From positions 22,755,001-22,819,000 of the forward strand of contig NC_079885.1 in the NCBI RefSeq assembly GCF_029227915.1: DNA of 64,000 bases, in the 5' to 3' direction. The stretch is from Hydractinia symbiolongicarpus (Eukaryota; Cnidaria; Hydrozoa; Anthoathecata; Hydractiniidae). Made by a program: the position numbers and the translations under genes. Positions 22,088-34,399 of the stretch are shown here, piece by piece (within the stretch, counting starts at the first letter, position 1; each line of letters opens with the position of its first letter). The notes below the pieces were generated by a model. It made no database searches, was not told the origin of the DNA, and worked only from the letters and a program-made list of their open reading frames with translations.

Positions 22088-22535
22088 TTAACGATCTCGA
22101 AAATTCCAGGGACTTTTAAAGATCATGTCATGTAATAACTTTTCCTTAGCTTTTATAATGATTTCTGGTCTTGGAATCACGTGATGACGTCTTGTAAAAA
22201 ATATCGATTTTGCTCCCGTTTCAAAATGGTCTGTAATGGCGGTTGTTGAAGCTTGTGGTTGTCTCTTCAAGTGTTTGTGGCAAAATGAAAGTTGTTTTCT
22301 TAGGTTTTGATATATTGTCAATTTTTGGAGCTCCACTTGTATTTACTCGGGAGGTGATCTTTAAAGAGTTATCATATTTTCTTTGTTCAGCTTGGGGTTT
22401 TGAGGAGGCTACAGAACGAACTGTTAAGTTTTTGACGTTAGTGACTTGCTGTGGAGACTCCAACTGCTGGTTTACGAGAGAAAAAAAATCATAACTCGCT
22501 ATATATTCGTCATATATTGTTAAAGAATCAAACAA
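22088..22535 (-). CDS. Unidentified open frames, possibly one interrupted gene
   Basis: Two overlapping minus-strand frames. The first (22221-22535) encodes about 104 Ser/Thr-rich residues starting MFDSLTIYDEYIASY. The second (22088-22336) ends with HHVIPRPEIIIKAKEKLLHD and looks protein-like at its C-terminus. One reading is a gene that changes frame around 22,240 by a frameshift or unseen intron. I do not recognise either part, and no clear splice pair joins them, so chance open frames remain possible. Confidence 0.25.
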
Positions 22536-22570
22536 ATTTTTGTTGTTGTGTTATTACTTTCACAAAAAAA

Positions 22571-22892
22571 TACATGGGTGAATATTTATCATAGCACATC
22601 CGTATTTCATTCTCAACAGAGAATGCTTCACCCCGATCAGACCTCTGATCATGACGGGCGAGTATAATGCGTGTAAGTCATATTGAAGAAGAACTGCTTT
22701 GTTTATCACTTACAAAATACTGCCTGGTAGTGAGCGGGATTCGATCCGCCGCCCCAGAACTGGGAGCTGCAGACGAACCCACTACATTACGTGCGGCAAT
22801 ATGTTAATGTGAACTCAGATAGTTTATCCGGATGGTGTGCATACATAGGTGAATATTTATCATAGCACATCCGTATTTCATTCTCAACAGAG
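22571..22892. repeat. 51-bp direct repeat flanking a tRNA-derived SINE-like segment
   Basis: Sequences 22571-22621 and 22842-22892 (both containing TTATCATAGCACATCCGTAT) match at all but one base, offset 271 bp. The interval holds the tRNA-like segment at 22735-22805. The repeat is too long for a target duplication and more likely reflects a partially tandem element. Confidence 0.8.
22735..22805 (-). mobile_element. tRNA-derived SINE head
   Basis: On the minus strand an A-box-like GTAATGTAGTGGGTTCG is followed about 40 bases later by the B-box-like GGATCGAATCCC. A GCGG/CCGC T-arm stem surrounds the B box. The acceptor stem is absent, so this is a SINE promoter rather than a tRNA gene. Confidence 0.65.
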
Positions 22893-22898
22893 TAAAAA

Positions 22899-23011
22899 AG
22901 TCGCTAACTTTTGAAAAATCCACAAGGTCACCCGTCAGCAAATTAACAACGCAGCGGGAAACCCGGAAAAATGCTGCGAGAAGCCATTTTGAATACGGCT
23001 ATTATCATAGA
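22899..23011 (-). mobile_element. Short Helitron-like element
   Basis: On the minus strand it runs TCTATGATAATAGCCGTATT, then a CAAAATGGCTT block and a decayed hairpin with GTTAGCGACT at the end. It is clearly related to 34230-34399 and 63260-63543. Confidence 0.65.
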
Positions 23012-24029
23012 AACTACAATTATAATCCATAATGATTAAGAAAATTACAAATTTCAAAGTTTTTTTAAAAAAAATAAGACCAATGAAAAGTGCATTACTC
23101 CTCCGTTGGTGATATATAAAGAAGGGCGGCAGATACAGTTAAAATTCGTGTAGCGTTAAAAACGCGGGTCGTGTGACCTCGTAGAAATCTTGCATGACGT
23201 CTGTTTACAAATGAAATACGGTAATTTTATCAGTATGCTTTTTCTGCTGTTTATCATTAACCTGAGTTGCTTGTAAACAAATCTCCATCATCCAACTTTA
23301 GCTACAATCATGTGACTCAAGCAACATACGTGCACAAATGCATGTGTTCTAAATTTTGGTATTGCTACCAACATGGAATGTACCCATACACATTTTACTT
23401 AATATAAGCCATGATGACATTTTTTGAGAAAATAAGGTAAAAATTCAATCCAAATTGCAAGTCAAAATTGAATTATTCAAACGGTTCAGTGACTGTGGGT
23501 TAGTGCTCATCTTTTAACAAAAGTTCTTGCATGACTGATTGTGTCTCTCTTCAAATTGCTGGATACATTATAGTGTTAATGTGATCAATTACCGTTGAGA
23601 AAATGTTTATAACTTTCAAGATACACGGAGATTCAGAGATGCTTATTTTCAAGATTGAAACGCATCGGATAGCAGACGTACCGTTGTAGCTACAGTTACC
23701 ACATTTGGCTTGTTAAAGCTGTATATATGTCGTATGATAAAGTGTAAAACAATATTTGTTCTGGCATTACTTGTTTACAAGCGATTTTTAAGTGTCCTTA
23801 AAATATAAACATCGCAGCTAAAAATAAAAAAAAGTCTAATATGAAATTTGATAAACAAAGATTTATCGAGTTGAGATTCCCATTGCGCTCAAGTCAGCAA
23901 TAATCATTGAAAGTAAAATGATAAACCGGATGTGGCTTACCATATCGTGGGCTAGCTTTTTTTTAAAAGAAAATTAAAATTCCTCCTCCCCTTCCTTTAT
24001 TTTATTAACTCCCTTATGTTATACTGCAT
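23012..24029. other. Intergenic, nothing recognised
   Basis: AT-rich, no open frame of note, no structure beyond short A/T runs. Confidence 0.45.
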
Positions 24030-24540
24030 GGCTATGATAATTACTGAGTTTTAATATTTATCTATTAGATACCTGCATGCTAAATTTTGACGTCACTAAC
24101 CTCTCAGCGGCTTTCATATTGGCTATTACTTGAAACCACCCCTAAAAATCTCTATGAAATCCTCATAATCGGGAAAATATAATAACTCGTGTTAGGAATA
24201 ACCGTTGAACTTGAAACTTACAACACAACTTTGTTTTATTAAATAGAATCCTTCTGTACGACATGTGGTTAATCCAATATTCTGAATTTTTCAGATTTTA
24301 ACCATAAATCAGGAAAAACCGGATTTTCAGGCAACTTTTTATGCGATTTTCAAGCTTTTGATGACGTCATAAAAAGTGCTAAGATAAGCAAATATTATTT
24401 GCTGCTATTTAATTCCTTTTGTGACGTACTATAAGTGTGCTAAGTTTGATACAATTTGGACAATCCTATAAAAAAATTATTGCCGGGATTATTGCCCCCC
24501 AATCATAATATGTTCGAAAAACCTCAGGCCGAATAGGGTT
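24030..24540 (+). repeat. Dispersed ~0.5-kb repeat, copy A
   Basis: Aligns along its length with 59546-60180: TACTGAGTTT, ACCTGCATGCTA, CCCCTAAAAATCTCTATGAA, GAACTTGAAACTT, ACCGGATTTTCAGGCAA, a TGATGACGTCA motif, GTGACGTACTATAAGTGTG and the end GAATAGGGTTAA. No coding frame and no terminal inverted repeat were seen. Confidence 0.8.
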
Positions 24541-24654
24541 AAAAGGAAATATGTTTTCTCATCGTTTTTGTATGTCTACTCTAACTCAAGAAAGATTGAT
24601 TATATAAACAACCTTTGAAAGAATAAACAATGTGTTTTTGTACAATTGTGTTAG

Positions 24655-25060
24655 CAAGAAGAACTCCCTCGACTGTAGACAAAAAGTGTAACCTAACACC
24701 CCACTCTTACTACACTCAGTCCCCGAACCCCGAACCGTGACCCCACACGACACTCACCCTATTCACCACCGTGACACTCACACTGACTCGCCACCGTGAC
24801 ACTCACCCTGACTTACCACTGTAACACTCACCCGGACCACCACTTACCACTTTGGCATCCATTCCTCATTCAGCACTCCCCACCCCTACCTTGGCGCCCA
24901 ACGTTAACTCTTCACCCAACTTTAACTTTCTGCCTTGTTCGTCACACTGTCTCGCCACACTGACGTCCCAACCTGATTTCCCTTTCTGAATTCCAACTGA
25001 CTTTTCACCCTTACCGCCCCCAAATAATCTGAGATTTGACCACTTTTCCAACCGAAGTCA
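24655..25060. repeat. C-rich, strand-asymmetric degenerate tandem repeat
   Basis: CACCGTGACACTCAC-type units of about 25-28 bp recur between about 24,745 and 24,835. Degenerate C-rich, G-poor sequence continues on both sides. Its composition differs sharply from the AT-rich surroundings. Confidence 0.65.
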
Positions 25061-26199
25061 TTACATTTTACATTACATTTATAGTGGCTTGAGACGGGGT
25101 TTTAAGCAATGAACAATAAGTAAAATCCTTTAAAACACATAAGAAGTATAAGACTGTTAGAATGTTGCCTTTTAAATGAATAAGGAAAGTCAATAAGCAT
25201 CGTAGCTATGCAATTTGGTGCAGTAGGTGGAAGGAGAGGGACTTCCCCTGGACTGATTTCATTTTGAAAGTATGTCAAAAGATTCACTTTCTTGCATGTC
25301 AAATTATCGCTAGAAATTTATATTCTTGCCTTTATAAACATTGTATTTGCGTACCACTTATGTGAAAATGTCACGAGGTAACATCTTCATCCTAAGTCTC
25401 ATGTCAAAACGCAGTTCCTTTAAGCTTTAAGTTAAAAGAATACGCAACTAAATTCATTAAATTGCGAAATAAATCTAGCATATTATTGTTCTAAGATTAA
25501 TTGACGGTGTCATTTTTCTAAACTTGATGCAAACCTAGGCGTGTGTTATTGCTTGCGTCAAAACATAGCGAGGCGTCAAGTTTTATCGAGGCGTTTGGCC
25601 CTTGGTGAAAGATACATTCATAGAGCTCCATCCTTCACGTTATTGGCAAGGCATCTTGAAATAATTGACTAACAGCAGTTGCAACCATGACTGTCGCATC
25701 AGTATGGTAATTACAATCTCATATGTTATCTCAATACTCTCTACAGCATCTATTTCTCACCAAGTTAGCCTAAATACTTTACCTTTTAGTTAGGTCAATG
25801 TTAAAGTGAAAGAAGGATTCCCTAGACTTCTGTTCATCTTTAAAAATTGTCAATTACTTGCGTTTCCAGCATGTCCAACCAGTCTACCCACCCAAGAAAT
25901 AACTAACTTTTCTTTTTTCTACTATCCTTGTACATCTAGGTCAGATCATTGTTTATGTAAACTCACTACAACATTAAGAACTGCCTTTAGAACTGTCGAA
26001 AAATATGCCATATAGTTATGGCATAAATTCACCAGTCATATCTTCTTTCAATACTAGTTTTCTCTTCATTTAATAAGGAACAAGTGTACTAGTGGGCCCA
26101 TATAATCACATTTTCCATGTACAGTTTTTGGTAAACTCCTATACTTCTATTCACTTGCATTCCATTCTTAAAGTAAAAGTTACATCCACCTTACTTGCT
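25061..26199. other. Intergenic, nothing recognised
   Basis: AT-rich. The open frame at 25,806-26,015 has no recognisable features. The last part may hold a strongly decayed satellite unit. Confidence 0.4.
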
Positions 26200-28110
26200 T
26201 AATCATTGCAGTGGTCAAGTCAAATTCACCGTTGTTTTAACACTAAGTAAAGTTGCTACTCTAGCTGTGGACTTTGGACTTTTTCCAAATGCTATATCTC
26301 CCACCTAGATACAGCAATCAAGTCCGTTCTGGTGACATTGTAAGGTTACGTCTCTTTGATCTGCTCAATCAGATGCAGTGGTCAAGTTAAATTCACCGTT
26401 CTTTTCCCACTTAGTAAAGTTATTACTCTTGTTGTGAACTTTGGACATTTCTCAAATGCTTTATCATACCTAAATATATCAATGAAATCTGTTCTGGTGA
26501 CAAAGCAAAGTTACTTCCTCTTGATCTGCTCAATCAGATGCAGTGGTCAAGTTAAATTCACCGTTGTTTTCACACTTAGAATAGTTACTACTCTTGTTGT
26601 GAACTTTGAACCTTTTATAAGTGCTGTATCTCCTACTAAAATAGAGCAATCGAGTCTGTTCTAGTGACATAGTAAATTCACAGCAACTTTATCTGCTCAA
26701 TCACATGCAGTGGTCAAGTTAAATTCGCCGTTGTTTTCACACTCAGTAAAATTACTACTTTTATTGTGAACTTTGGACTTTCCTCAAATGCTTTATCATA
26801 CCTAAATACAGCAATCAAACCTGTTCTGGCGACATAATAAAGTTACTTCCCCTTGATCTGCTCAATCACATGCAGTGGTCAAGTTAAATTCACGGTTTTT
26901 TCACACTAAGTAAAGTTGCTACTCAAGTTGTGGACTTTGGACTTTTTTCAAATGCTATATCTCCCCCTAGATACAGCAATCAAGTCTGTTCTGGTGACAT
27001 TGTAAGGTTACTTCTCTTTGATCTGCCCAATTACTGCACCGGTTAAGTTAAATTCGCCTTTGTTTTCACACTCAGTAAAATTACTACTCTTATTGTGAAC
27101 ATTGGACTTTTCTCAAATGCTTTATCATACCTAAATACAGCAATCAAACCTGTTCTGGCGACATAATAAAGTTACTTCCCCTTGATCTGCTCAATCACAT
27201 GCAGTGGTCAAGTTAAATTCACCGTTGTTTTCACACTCAGTAAAATTACTACTTTTATTGTGAACTTTGGACTTTCCTCAAATGCTTTATCATACCTAAA
27301 TACAGCAATCAAACCTGTTGTGGCGACATAATAAAGTTACTTCCCCTTGATCTGCTCAATCACATGCAGTGGTCAAGTTAAATTCGCCGTTGTTTTCACA
27401 CTCAGTAAAATTACTACTCTTATTGTGAACATTGGACTTTTCTCAAATGCTTTATCATACCTAAATACAGCAATCAAACCTGTTCTGGCGACATAATAAA
27501 GTTACTTCCCCTTGATCTGCTCAATCACATGCAGTGGTCAAGTTAAATTCACCGTTGTTTTCACACTCAGTAAAATTACTACTTTTATTGTGAACTTTGG
27601 ACTTTCCTCAAATGCTTTATCATACCTAAATACAGCAATCAAACCTGTTGTGGCGACATAATAAAGTTACTTCCCCTTGATCTGCTCAATCACATGCAGT
27701 GGTCAAGTTAAATTCGCCGTTGTTTTCACACTCAGTAAAATTACTACTTTTATTGTGATCTTTGGACTTTTCTCAAATGCTCTATCATACCTAAATACAG
27801 CAATCAAACCTGTTCTGGCGACATAATAAAGTTACTTCCCCTTGATCTGCTCAATCACATGCAGTGGTCAAGTTAAATTCACCGTTGTTTTCACACTTAG
27901 AATAGTTACTATTCTTGTTGTGAACTTTGGACTTTTTTCAAATGCTTTATCATACCTTAATACCGCAATCAACTCTGTTCTGGCGACATAATAAAGTTAC
28001 TTCCCCTTGATCTGCTCAATCACTGCAATGGTCAATTAAATTCACGGTTGTTTTTACACTCAGTAAAGTTACTACTCTTTTGTGGACTTTGGAATTTTCT
28101 ACAATACTTT
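26200..28110 (+). repeat. 165-bp satellite array, about 12 units
   Basis: The landmark GCAGTGGTCAAGT starts at 26208, 26375, 26540, 26707, 26872, 27036, 27201, 27366, 27531, 27696, 27861 and 28025, giving a 164-167-bp period. Central units are nearly identical and alternate between two subtypes (GTTCTGGCG with GAACATTGG, against GTTGTGGCG with GAACTTTGG), so the effective unit is a 330-bp dimer. The outer units are more diverged and carry small indels. Confidence 0.95.
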
Positions 28111-28267
28111 TGTTCAACATATTTCTTTTTTAATCATAAATTTACTGCAACAAAGAGAGACATCATCATCACAATTTACATCACAATATACCAGTCGCAA
28201 TTTCGTTGTTAAATGCTAATATTTGTCTGTTTGGTTGATGCGACTCGTAGCATGCATCTACTCAGAA

Positions 28268-28400
28268 AAAGGGCTTTATTTAGCATTTTTTCTGTGACGT
28301 CATCGGAAGCGTAAAACTTGATCAAAATACCACTATCTGCTAAAAATTTAATTACTTCAGTTCTAGAGCAAATTTTAACATCCTGTTTAAAGTTTTTGAC
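28268..28400 (-). repeat. Fragment of the ~0.5-kb dispersed repeat, copy C
   Basis: Its reverse complement matches about 59,893-60,010: TTTGCTCTAGAAC, AAGTAATTA, TTTTTAGCAGAT.GTGGTATT and GATGACGTCACAGAAAA. A minus-strand open frame over it is incidental. Confidence 0.7.
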
Positions 28401-28424
28401 AGCCAAATAAAAGTTAATTAGCAT

Positions 28425-29504
28425 ATTTTTTGTTTATTTAAATAATCTTAATTAAAAAATTGTGAAATCCAATTAATTGAAAAACAGTGAAATCCAAAAA
28501 AATTGGTAAATCGGATTAATTACGCGTCCAAAATTTATAGAATAATTCTCCTTGATGAAATAAGATTGTGTTGTGAATATCAACATGTAAGGATAATCTT
28601 AACGAAAGTTATTATTTTTTCCCGATTATTAAGGCCATAAAAGGTATGGGATCTAAATATTTGGCATGTAGGCGTCTAATAGGTAAATATCATAACTTAT
28701 ATAAGTAGTACTCATAGTATCATGAACGTGCAGCATATCAAAAAAGGTATTGAAAAAACACTGGACCAAATAAGGTTAAGAGTTTGTCAAGATTTAGGGT
28801 AATGTAAATATGTTTTTACCTATCAAGCTTGATATTTTGAACATTTTTGCAGGAATATAAACATTTAGTCATACGGATTATAATTCAAATAAGCCTCTCG
28901 GCATCTAACTTATGATGTTTTAATTCTACATAATTAGGTAAACTTTCAAAGCCTATAATTCAGAAGCCAGCAAAGATTTTACAAAAATACCTCTTTAAAA
29001 TTTCTTCCGTATGATTCTGTATGAAAGCAAATGTTTTTTTTCCGGGGGTTAACTTACATGCAGCAAGCTAGATTTTCAGGTAAATCGACAGTGAGATACT
29101 GTAAAGTTTGCAAAAAAAATGCAATGAAAAAGTAGGTATTTAATAAATTATAAAAGTGTTTAAAATATGGTACATAAGGACAAAAAAGAAAAAAAGAAAT
29201 AAAAGAAATAATTAAAAAGAAACAAAGAAAACAAGCGATGTCACATTTATCAAAGACAGCTAGTGGGATTTGTCCTAAGTTGAGTTAAAAACGCACTGTT
29301 CTAACCATGCTACATGTAAAAAAAGTATTCCATATTGCCTTAAGGTAGGGGATGTGACGCTTTTGAGGGCGTTGGGAACGGTGAGCTAATTTTAAAGAGT
29401 CACTGGCTTATCATTTATTTTCGTAAGATTGAAATTTAAGTTTTAAGTTTCGAAAATGTCACATTAATAATACATTTAGAAGTTTAAATTAAAAATCTTT
29501 CAAA
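28425..29504. other. Intergenic, upstream of the dioxygenase gene
   Basis: AT-rich; no exon recognised. The last few hundred bases presumably hold the promoter and 5' UTR of the gene at 29505, but no specific element can be assigned. Confidence 0.4.
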
Positions 29505-32190
29505 ATGATTCGCGCCTTATATCAAAAACAGAATGTCCTTGTGCAAACAATTCCGAAAAGATTAGCATCCTTCGTTGCTGTGGAACCTGACACTTCAAAG
29601 AAGCATGGTTCGTATATAAAGGGAAGAATCTTCTTACCGAGTTCATCGCATGAGGATATGCCACACCACTTGAGTTATTCTGCCAATCCTAACTTGAAAG
29701 TTTTTCAATTTTACGGCGACCCCAATAACATCAAAACAATTGCTGAGTCATTCAGAAAATGCATTGATGATAATTTACCAAACAGCAGTGCCATACTATT
29801 CAAGAAGCTTCCGATTAATAACGAATTTGTTTTTAACGAAATGATCAAATACTCCAACTACAACGCAATGCAGTATATATCAGGAAATGTAAGTCGAGGT
29901 ACAGTGGTTGGAAATGTCTACGAATCAACTGCCGAACCGCCTGAACTTAGCATAGACCTTCACAATGAAATGTCTTATCTTAAATGGTACCCTAAAAAGG
30001 TAGGGTTGTTCTATTTTATAAAGTTCTAAATACTCGCAATAATAAGAAAATTAATTTCCCGTGACTTTGCCTATTTACTGAGTGTTTATGTTCCCTGTGG
30101 TTTAAAAACTCTCATGATGAATTTAACTTGGGCCGCAATAAAACTTCCAACTAAATAAATCGCTTCATTTTTGTCACATTATTTGTTTTGGTAGGCAGGC
30201 AGAATTAGCATTATATAAGAGATTACAATTAATTATCCAGGGTAGCCTCTACAATCTCTTTTTTAATGTTATTAATAAGGGTTCTAAGAAAGAAGGGTTC
30301 TGGTACGTTTATGGACCAGGTTTGTATCAAATAACTTATTATCCAGATGTATTTTACCTAATTGTTTGACGCTTAAAGTATGGTACTTGAATTGGAGTAA
30401 CGGATTCATTTTCTCAGAAAGTGTGTACTTTATTGTATTAGCTTAATTCTTCCTTCCTGATCGAAAGAAAAGTTGGAATGATTTTATACAGGACAATAAG
30501 GTTCCAGAAATCACATTTTCTTAATTCATTCCGTTTTAAAGTAGAAAAACAGGTTAAAAACTAAAAAATGACCTTAGTTATAATAGAGAATATGGCAAAT
30601 AAAAAATAGCCACTTAATTTAAACATTATTTTTGAAATTTCTCTGTATGTAGTCCTTGTCTTCCACGTCGAGGGATGTTTAAATGAAGTGATTTTTAAAA
30701 ACTCTATCCGAAAGATTAAAAATTTTATTTGATATTGTCGCTCAAGTATTTTTCCTGGTAAAAACGTACCATTCAGGCTTTAGTCTTGACGATCCTTGCT
30801 AACCGCCATTTCAAACAAATTTGAAATTTAAAAAAAGTGACACACAGTGACCTTCCCCCACCTAGAAAAATAAGTAAGACGCCAAATGAGAAAACAGGGG
30901 GTCCATTTGTCATTTATGCTACAGCGCCGTTCTCGGTCGTTACGGTTAAAACAATTTAATTTTACCCCGGGAATTCGGCTATGTATTTCCTTTTTTTACC
31001 CTAGATCATGTTTTGCTGTCTCGTCCCACCAGAGATTGAAGGTGAGACTCCTGTTTGTTTTAACAGAGAATTTTCACCAAAACTCGATCCAGATTTCGTT
31101 GCAAAGGCAGATGAAAAGAAAATTCGATACATTCGTAATTATGGAAACAGAGAGAATACAAGTTACATGACATGGCAAACTATCTTTAACACAGAATCGC
31201 GAAAGGTATTGTAAATTGACTATTGCAAGTTTACTAGAATTGATATAGCCAAGTATTTCCTAGGTGTTCTGTATTTTGGGGGTTAAAATCGAACGATCGT
31301 GGGTTCCAAAACTATCAAAAATCAAACGTTTATATTTTTCTTACTTAATAACTCAGAATAAAATACTTGACTGGGAATGTTTTGTTTCCAGAAAAAGGTA
31401 ACAGGTAAATATATAGTTGTGGAAATTAACTTCTTGGCACATTTACATTGGTAAATATTTCGAATTAGTCTCAGGTTCTGGGATCAACTTTTATGAATTT
31501 GCCATTTTAAGATGAGCAACACCAGTTTCTTTTGAATCAAATCAAGTACTATATAACTATGAACCCCTCTGTGGTGGGGTTTATAAGCTTCATTCGAATA
31601 TGGCTACTGTTTTAAAAACTGAAAATTATCTATACACAATGAAAAATGTTTTTATTACCTAACTTTATAACCTTATTTATCCCTGTTGAGAAACGCAATT
31701 GCTTGAAATCATTAAGGTAGAGCTGATTGCAACCAAAGGTATTCTGACATATGATATGAATACCATTTTCTTGTTTTAGAAAGTCGAAGAGGTATTAAGG
31801 GCCTTAGACAGTGACTGGGAATGGCATTCCGACGGAACGCTAACTTCTTGGCATATTGGAGAAGCTTTTATAACTCATCCAAAAACGAAAGAAAAGATTT
31901 GGTTCAATCAACTCGCTGCAGCTCACAAATCGTATTATTTCGACCACCCGGACTTTTATAACCGACCTGACCTCACTGTAAAGCAGATACCACTGCATAC
32001 GACTTATGGAGATGGAGAGGAGGTTGAATTGCGTCATATAGATCACCATCGTATGGTTCAATGGAATTCAGCATTTGGTTTTCAATGGGAGCAAGGAGAT
32101 GTGCTAGTGTTAGATAATTTACTGGCTCAGCATGGAAAATTAAGTTTTCAAGGTCAACGAAAGCTTGTTGTGTCCTTAATTGACGAATAA
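29505..32190 (+). CDS. TauD/clavaminate-synthase-like Fe(II)/2-oxoglutarate dioxygenase
   Basis: A predicted non-haem iron oxygenase using 2-oxoglutarate; the substrate is unknown. Three exons join in phase 0: 29505-29999, 31005-31205 and 31780-32190 (stop TAA), giving 368 residues. The iron-binding HxE pair is visible as HNEMSY (His153, Glu155). The distal histidine is His350 in LLAQHGKLSF, and Arg359 in the following QRKLVVSLI fits the 2-oxoglutarate carboxylate contact. The HxE rather than HxD form, with the following CLVPPEIEGETPVC segment, resembles plant and bacterial clavaminate-synthase-like proteins. The N-terminus (MIRALYQKQNVLVQTIPKRL) is basic, lacks acidic residues and could be a mitochondrial presequence. 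All catalytic residues are present and no frame damage is seen, so the gene looks functional. Confidence 0.88.
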
Positions 32191-32639
32191 GGAGATTTTT
32201 TTTATTTAATTAGCGATGGAATCGATTTTTTAAATTCACATAAATATTGTCGTGTGCCGTAAGTTTTTATGATTATGTTCGAATATTTTCTTTTTTAATT
32301 TTAAAAGGGGTGTAGCTTCAGTGCTTTGTTAAGGTGAAACTTATAAATAATCTCACAACAAATAGAACAAAAAGTTTAAAAAATTCGAATGCGCCTAAAA
32401 CATTTAAAATTTAAAATCTGAACACAAACAACAAAAGAACGATTGCTTTGTTTTGCTAGATCGTCAAGATGTCGCTTGTCAAAAATTGCACATGAATTGG
32501 GAATACTCCGCGGGTACTTTCTTTGTTTACGGAATATTGAGCAGTTTAATTTGCTTTTTTCAATATAACGATTAAAATTGCAAAGACCAAAGCTAAAGCA
32601 TATGTAGCACAAAAAATACATTGAAGATTTATCATTGAC
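32191..32639. other. 3' flank of the dioxygenase gene
   Basis: AT-rich 3' UTR and intergenic sequence; no further exon. Confidence 0.4.
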
Positions 32640-32790
32640 TTTTCTGACGTCTTTGCTGTTCAGAATGACGTCATTACACGTATTTTATGCCTGCAATAAG
32701 TTCCTATTAACACATTTCTCAACTGCCTAATATTTCATGATTCATCCATAAGTAGTTCAGAACGATTGATTCGCTGGCACTTAAATGTTC
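32640..32790. repeat. CRE-motif dispersed repeat
   Basis: Carries two TGACGT(C)-type motifs about 25 bp apart, then TTCCTATTAACACATTTCTC and a CATAAGTAGTTCAG end. These parallel the third unit at 21,540-21,690. Confidence 0.6.
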
Positions 32791-33059
32791 TAAATTACTC
32801 TTCTCCTTGGGAAAGAGTTGCAGTTATATTCTTTCCTCGTGAAAAAAAAGCGTGGAAAACCTATTTTATAAAAAGAGCACAAGATTGACAGCGAATAATC
32901 AAGCGGATGAGAAAGCATGTCAAAAAAAGGCTGTGGTAAAAATAGAAAATTAACTCACATTGTTATATCAAGATAGAAAGTGAGCTAAAAAATGGTATAA
33001 ATACTATTTTTATTATCATTATTATATATCTTTTTGAAATTGTTTACCCACGATAACCT

Positions 33060-33340
33060 CTCCAGGTCCTATTGGCATTGCTATCAACGAGGGTCCTGGG
33101 AAGGGGTCATAGTGCAATCAAAACTCCTGTTCGTTTGTTTGTTTGTCGTGCAAGAACAGCAATCGCTCAACTAGACAACCACCTAAGATATCAATCCTAT
33201 TCTTGGGCTGAATGCTAAGCAGAAAGAATAGATTCACACTTTTAGGAGTCTTGTATAGTCTGGTATGACTCCGCCGAGTCATCCCGCGCTGGAAGCGAAC
33301 GCTCTACCACTAGGCTGCTGAGTGCTCACAGTTTGAAACA
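33060..33340 (-). mobile_element. tRNA-derived SINE, degenerate
   Basis: At 33,261-33,330 the minus strand reads CCTAGTGGTAGAGCG (A-box-like) followed by GCTTCCAGCG, like a tRNA anticodon arm. The B box is decayed. The body extends left to about 33,060 through a (TTTG)n stretch. Confidence 0.5.
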
Positions 33341-34229
33341 CTGGAACGCCTACTTGGTGTGATTTCAATCTATAGGTAGGAGTGTTAAATATGTACACCA
33401 CTTTTGTCAATTCAAATCAAAATAACTCCTGCCAGTTTGCAGTAATTATGAATTCCGCGTATAATGAATCCAGACAAGCATGGATCGACAATTTGAAAGA
33501 CTGACAGCGTGGATGACTTGCGACTTGGTCACTCTTCCCCTGATAAATACCTCGTGTATTATTTCCCGCTTATGTACTTAACATTTTTAGTTTGAATGCG
33601 CATTTTATTGTGTCATTAAAGGAGAACTGTTAAGCCATGCGGCTTCTCAAGAAATCTTATTCGCTTTTTTATAAGATTGTATTTTCTATAAAAATGTTCA
33701 AAACAAAATAATAAGAATATCCAAAGAATATGTTATCCTAAGAATATGTTTATCTTGAAATTTTGCTTGCATCTAAATAAAAGATAAACAAAGAAAAACA
33801 AATGCATTTGTTTTAATCTTGTATCCTATTATTGATAATGTAGAATGTCTTTCCTCAGATTTTATTTCAAGTATTCCCCCCCCCCCCCCATCCACAAAAT
33901 TCGAAGTGGCACTTTCGGGGTGATTTTAACACCAGTTTGCATTCTCAGAACGTTAAATCTTATCTGTGCTAAGAGTATATTAGAATAATTTTCGCCTAAT
34001 ACTTAAGAATATTCGTGTTGACAAGCAGTAGTCCTGTGCCATTATGATCTATAAGCGCTAACACAAAACCCTGACCTATAACAACCTACAACATAAAGCA
34101 TGTACAAGATGTAAACAAGTTATTCATTGAGAATCCACCTCTTTTGTTCAATCATTTTTATCATGTAGCTATCCTTGCAAAGCGAACCATGTAATATTTC
34201 ATGAGATTCCACCTCTATTATTTAATCGA
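33341..34229. other. Intergenic with a poly-C run
   Basis: A 14-base C homopolymer lies at about 33,876-33,889. No gene is seen. Confidence 0.45.
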
Positions 34230-34399
34230 CTAGTCGTTGCCCGTGGAAAAACCCACGGGTTCGCCCGTCCATTACATTTACCCGTCGCAACAAAGTGGAT
34301 AAAAATATATCGCATTTGATATTCGTGTTTCCGTAACATCATCTTCTAACTCAGCGGGGGTCCGCGCAGAGACAGACAGACAACGGCTATTATTATAGA
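34230..34399 (-). mobile_element. Helitron-like element, about 170 bp
   Basis: On the minus strand it starts TCTATAATAATAGCCGTTG, carries (GTCT)n, and ends with hairpin arms CCCGTGG/CCACGGG and CAACGACTAG followed by T. It is a longer variant with a GATATATTTTTATCCAC block that is shared with 6309-6445. Confidence 0.8.

Noticed and set aside
22735-22805. A functional tRNA gene
   Set aside because: A and B boxes are visible but no acceptor stem pairs, and the segment sits within a repeat; best read as a SINE head.
26200-28110. CRISPR-like array of regular repeats
   Set aside because: The 165-bp period is continuous with no short repeat plus unique spacer structure, in a eukaryotic genome; it is a satellite.
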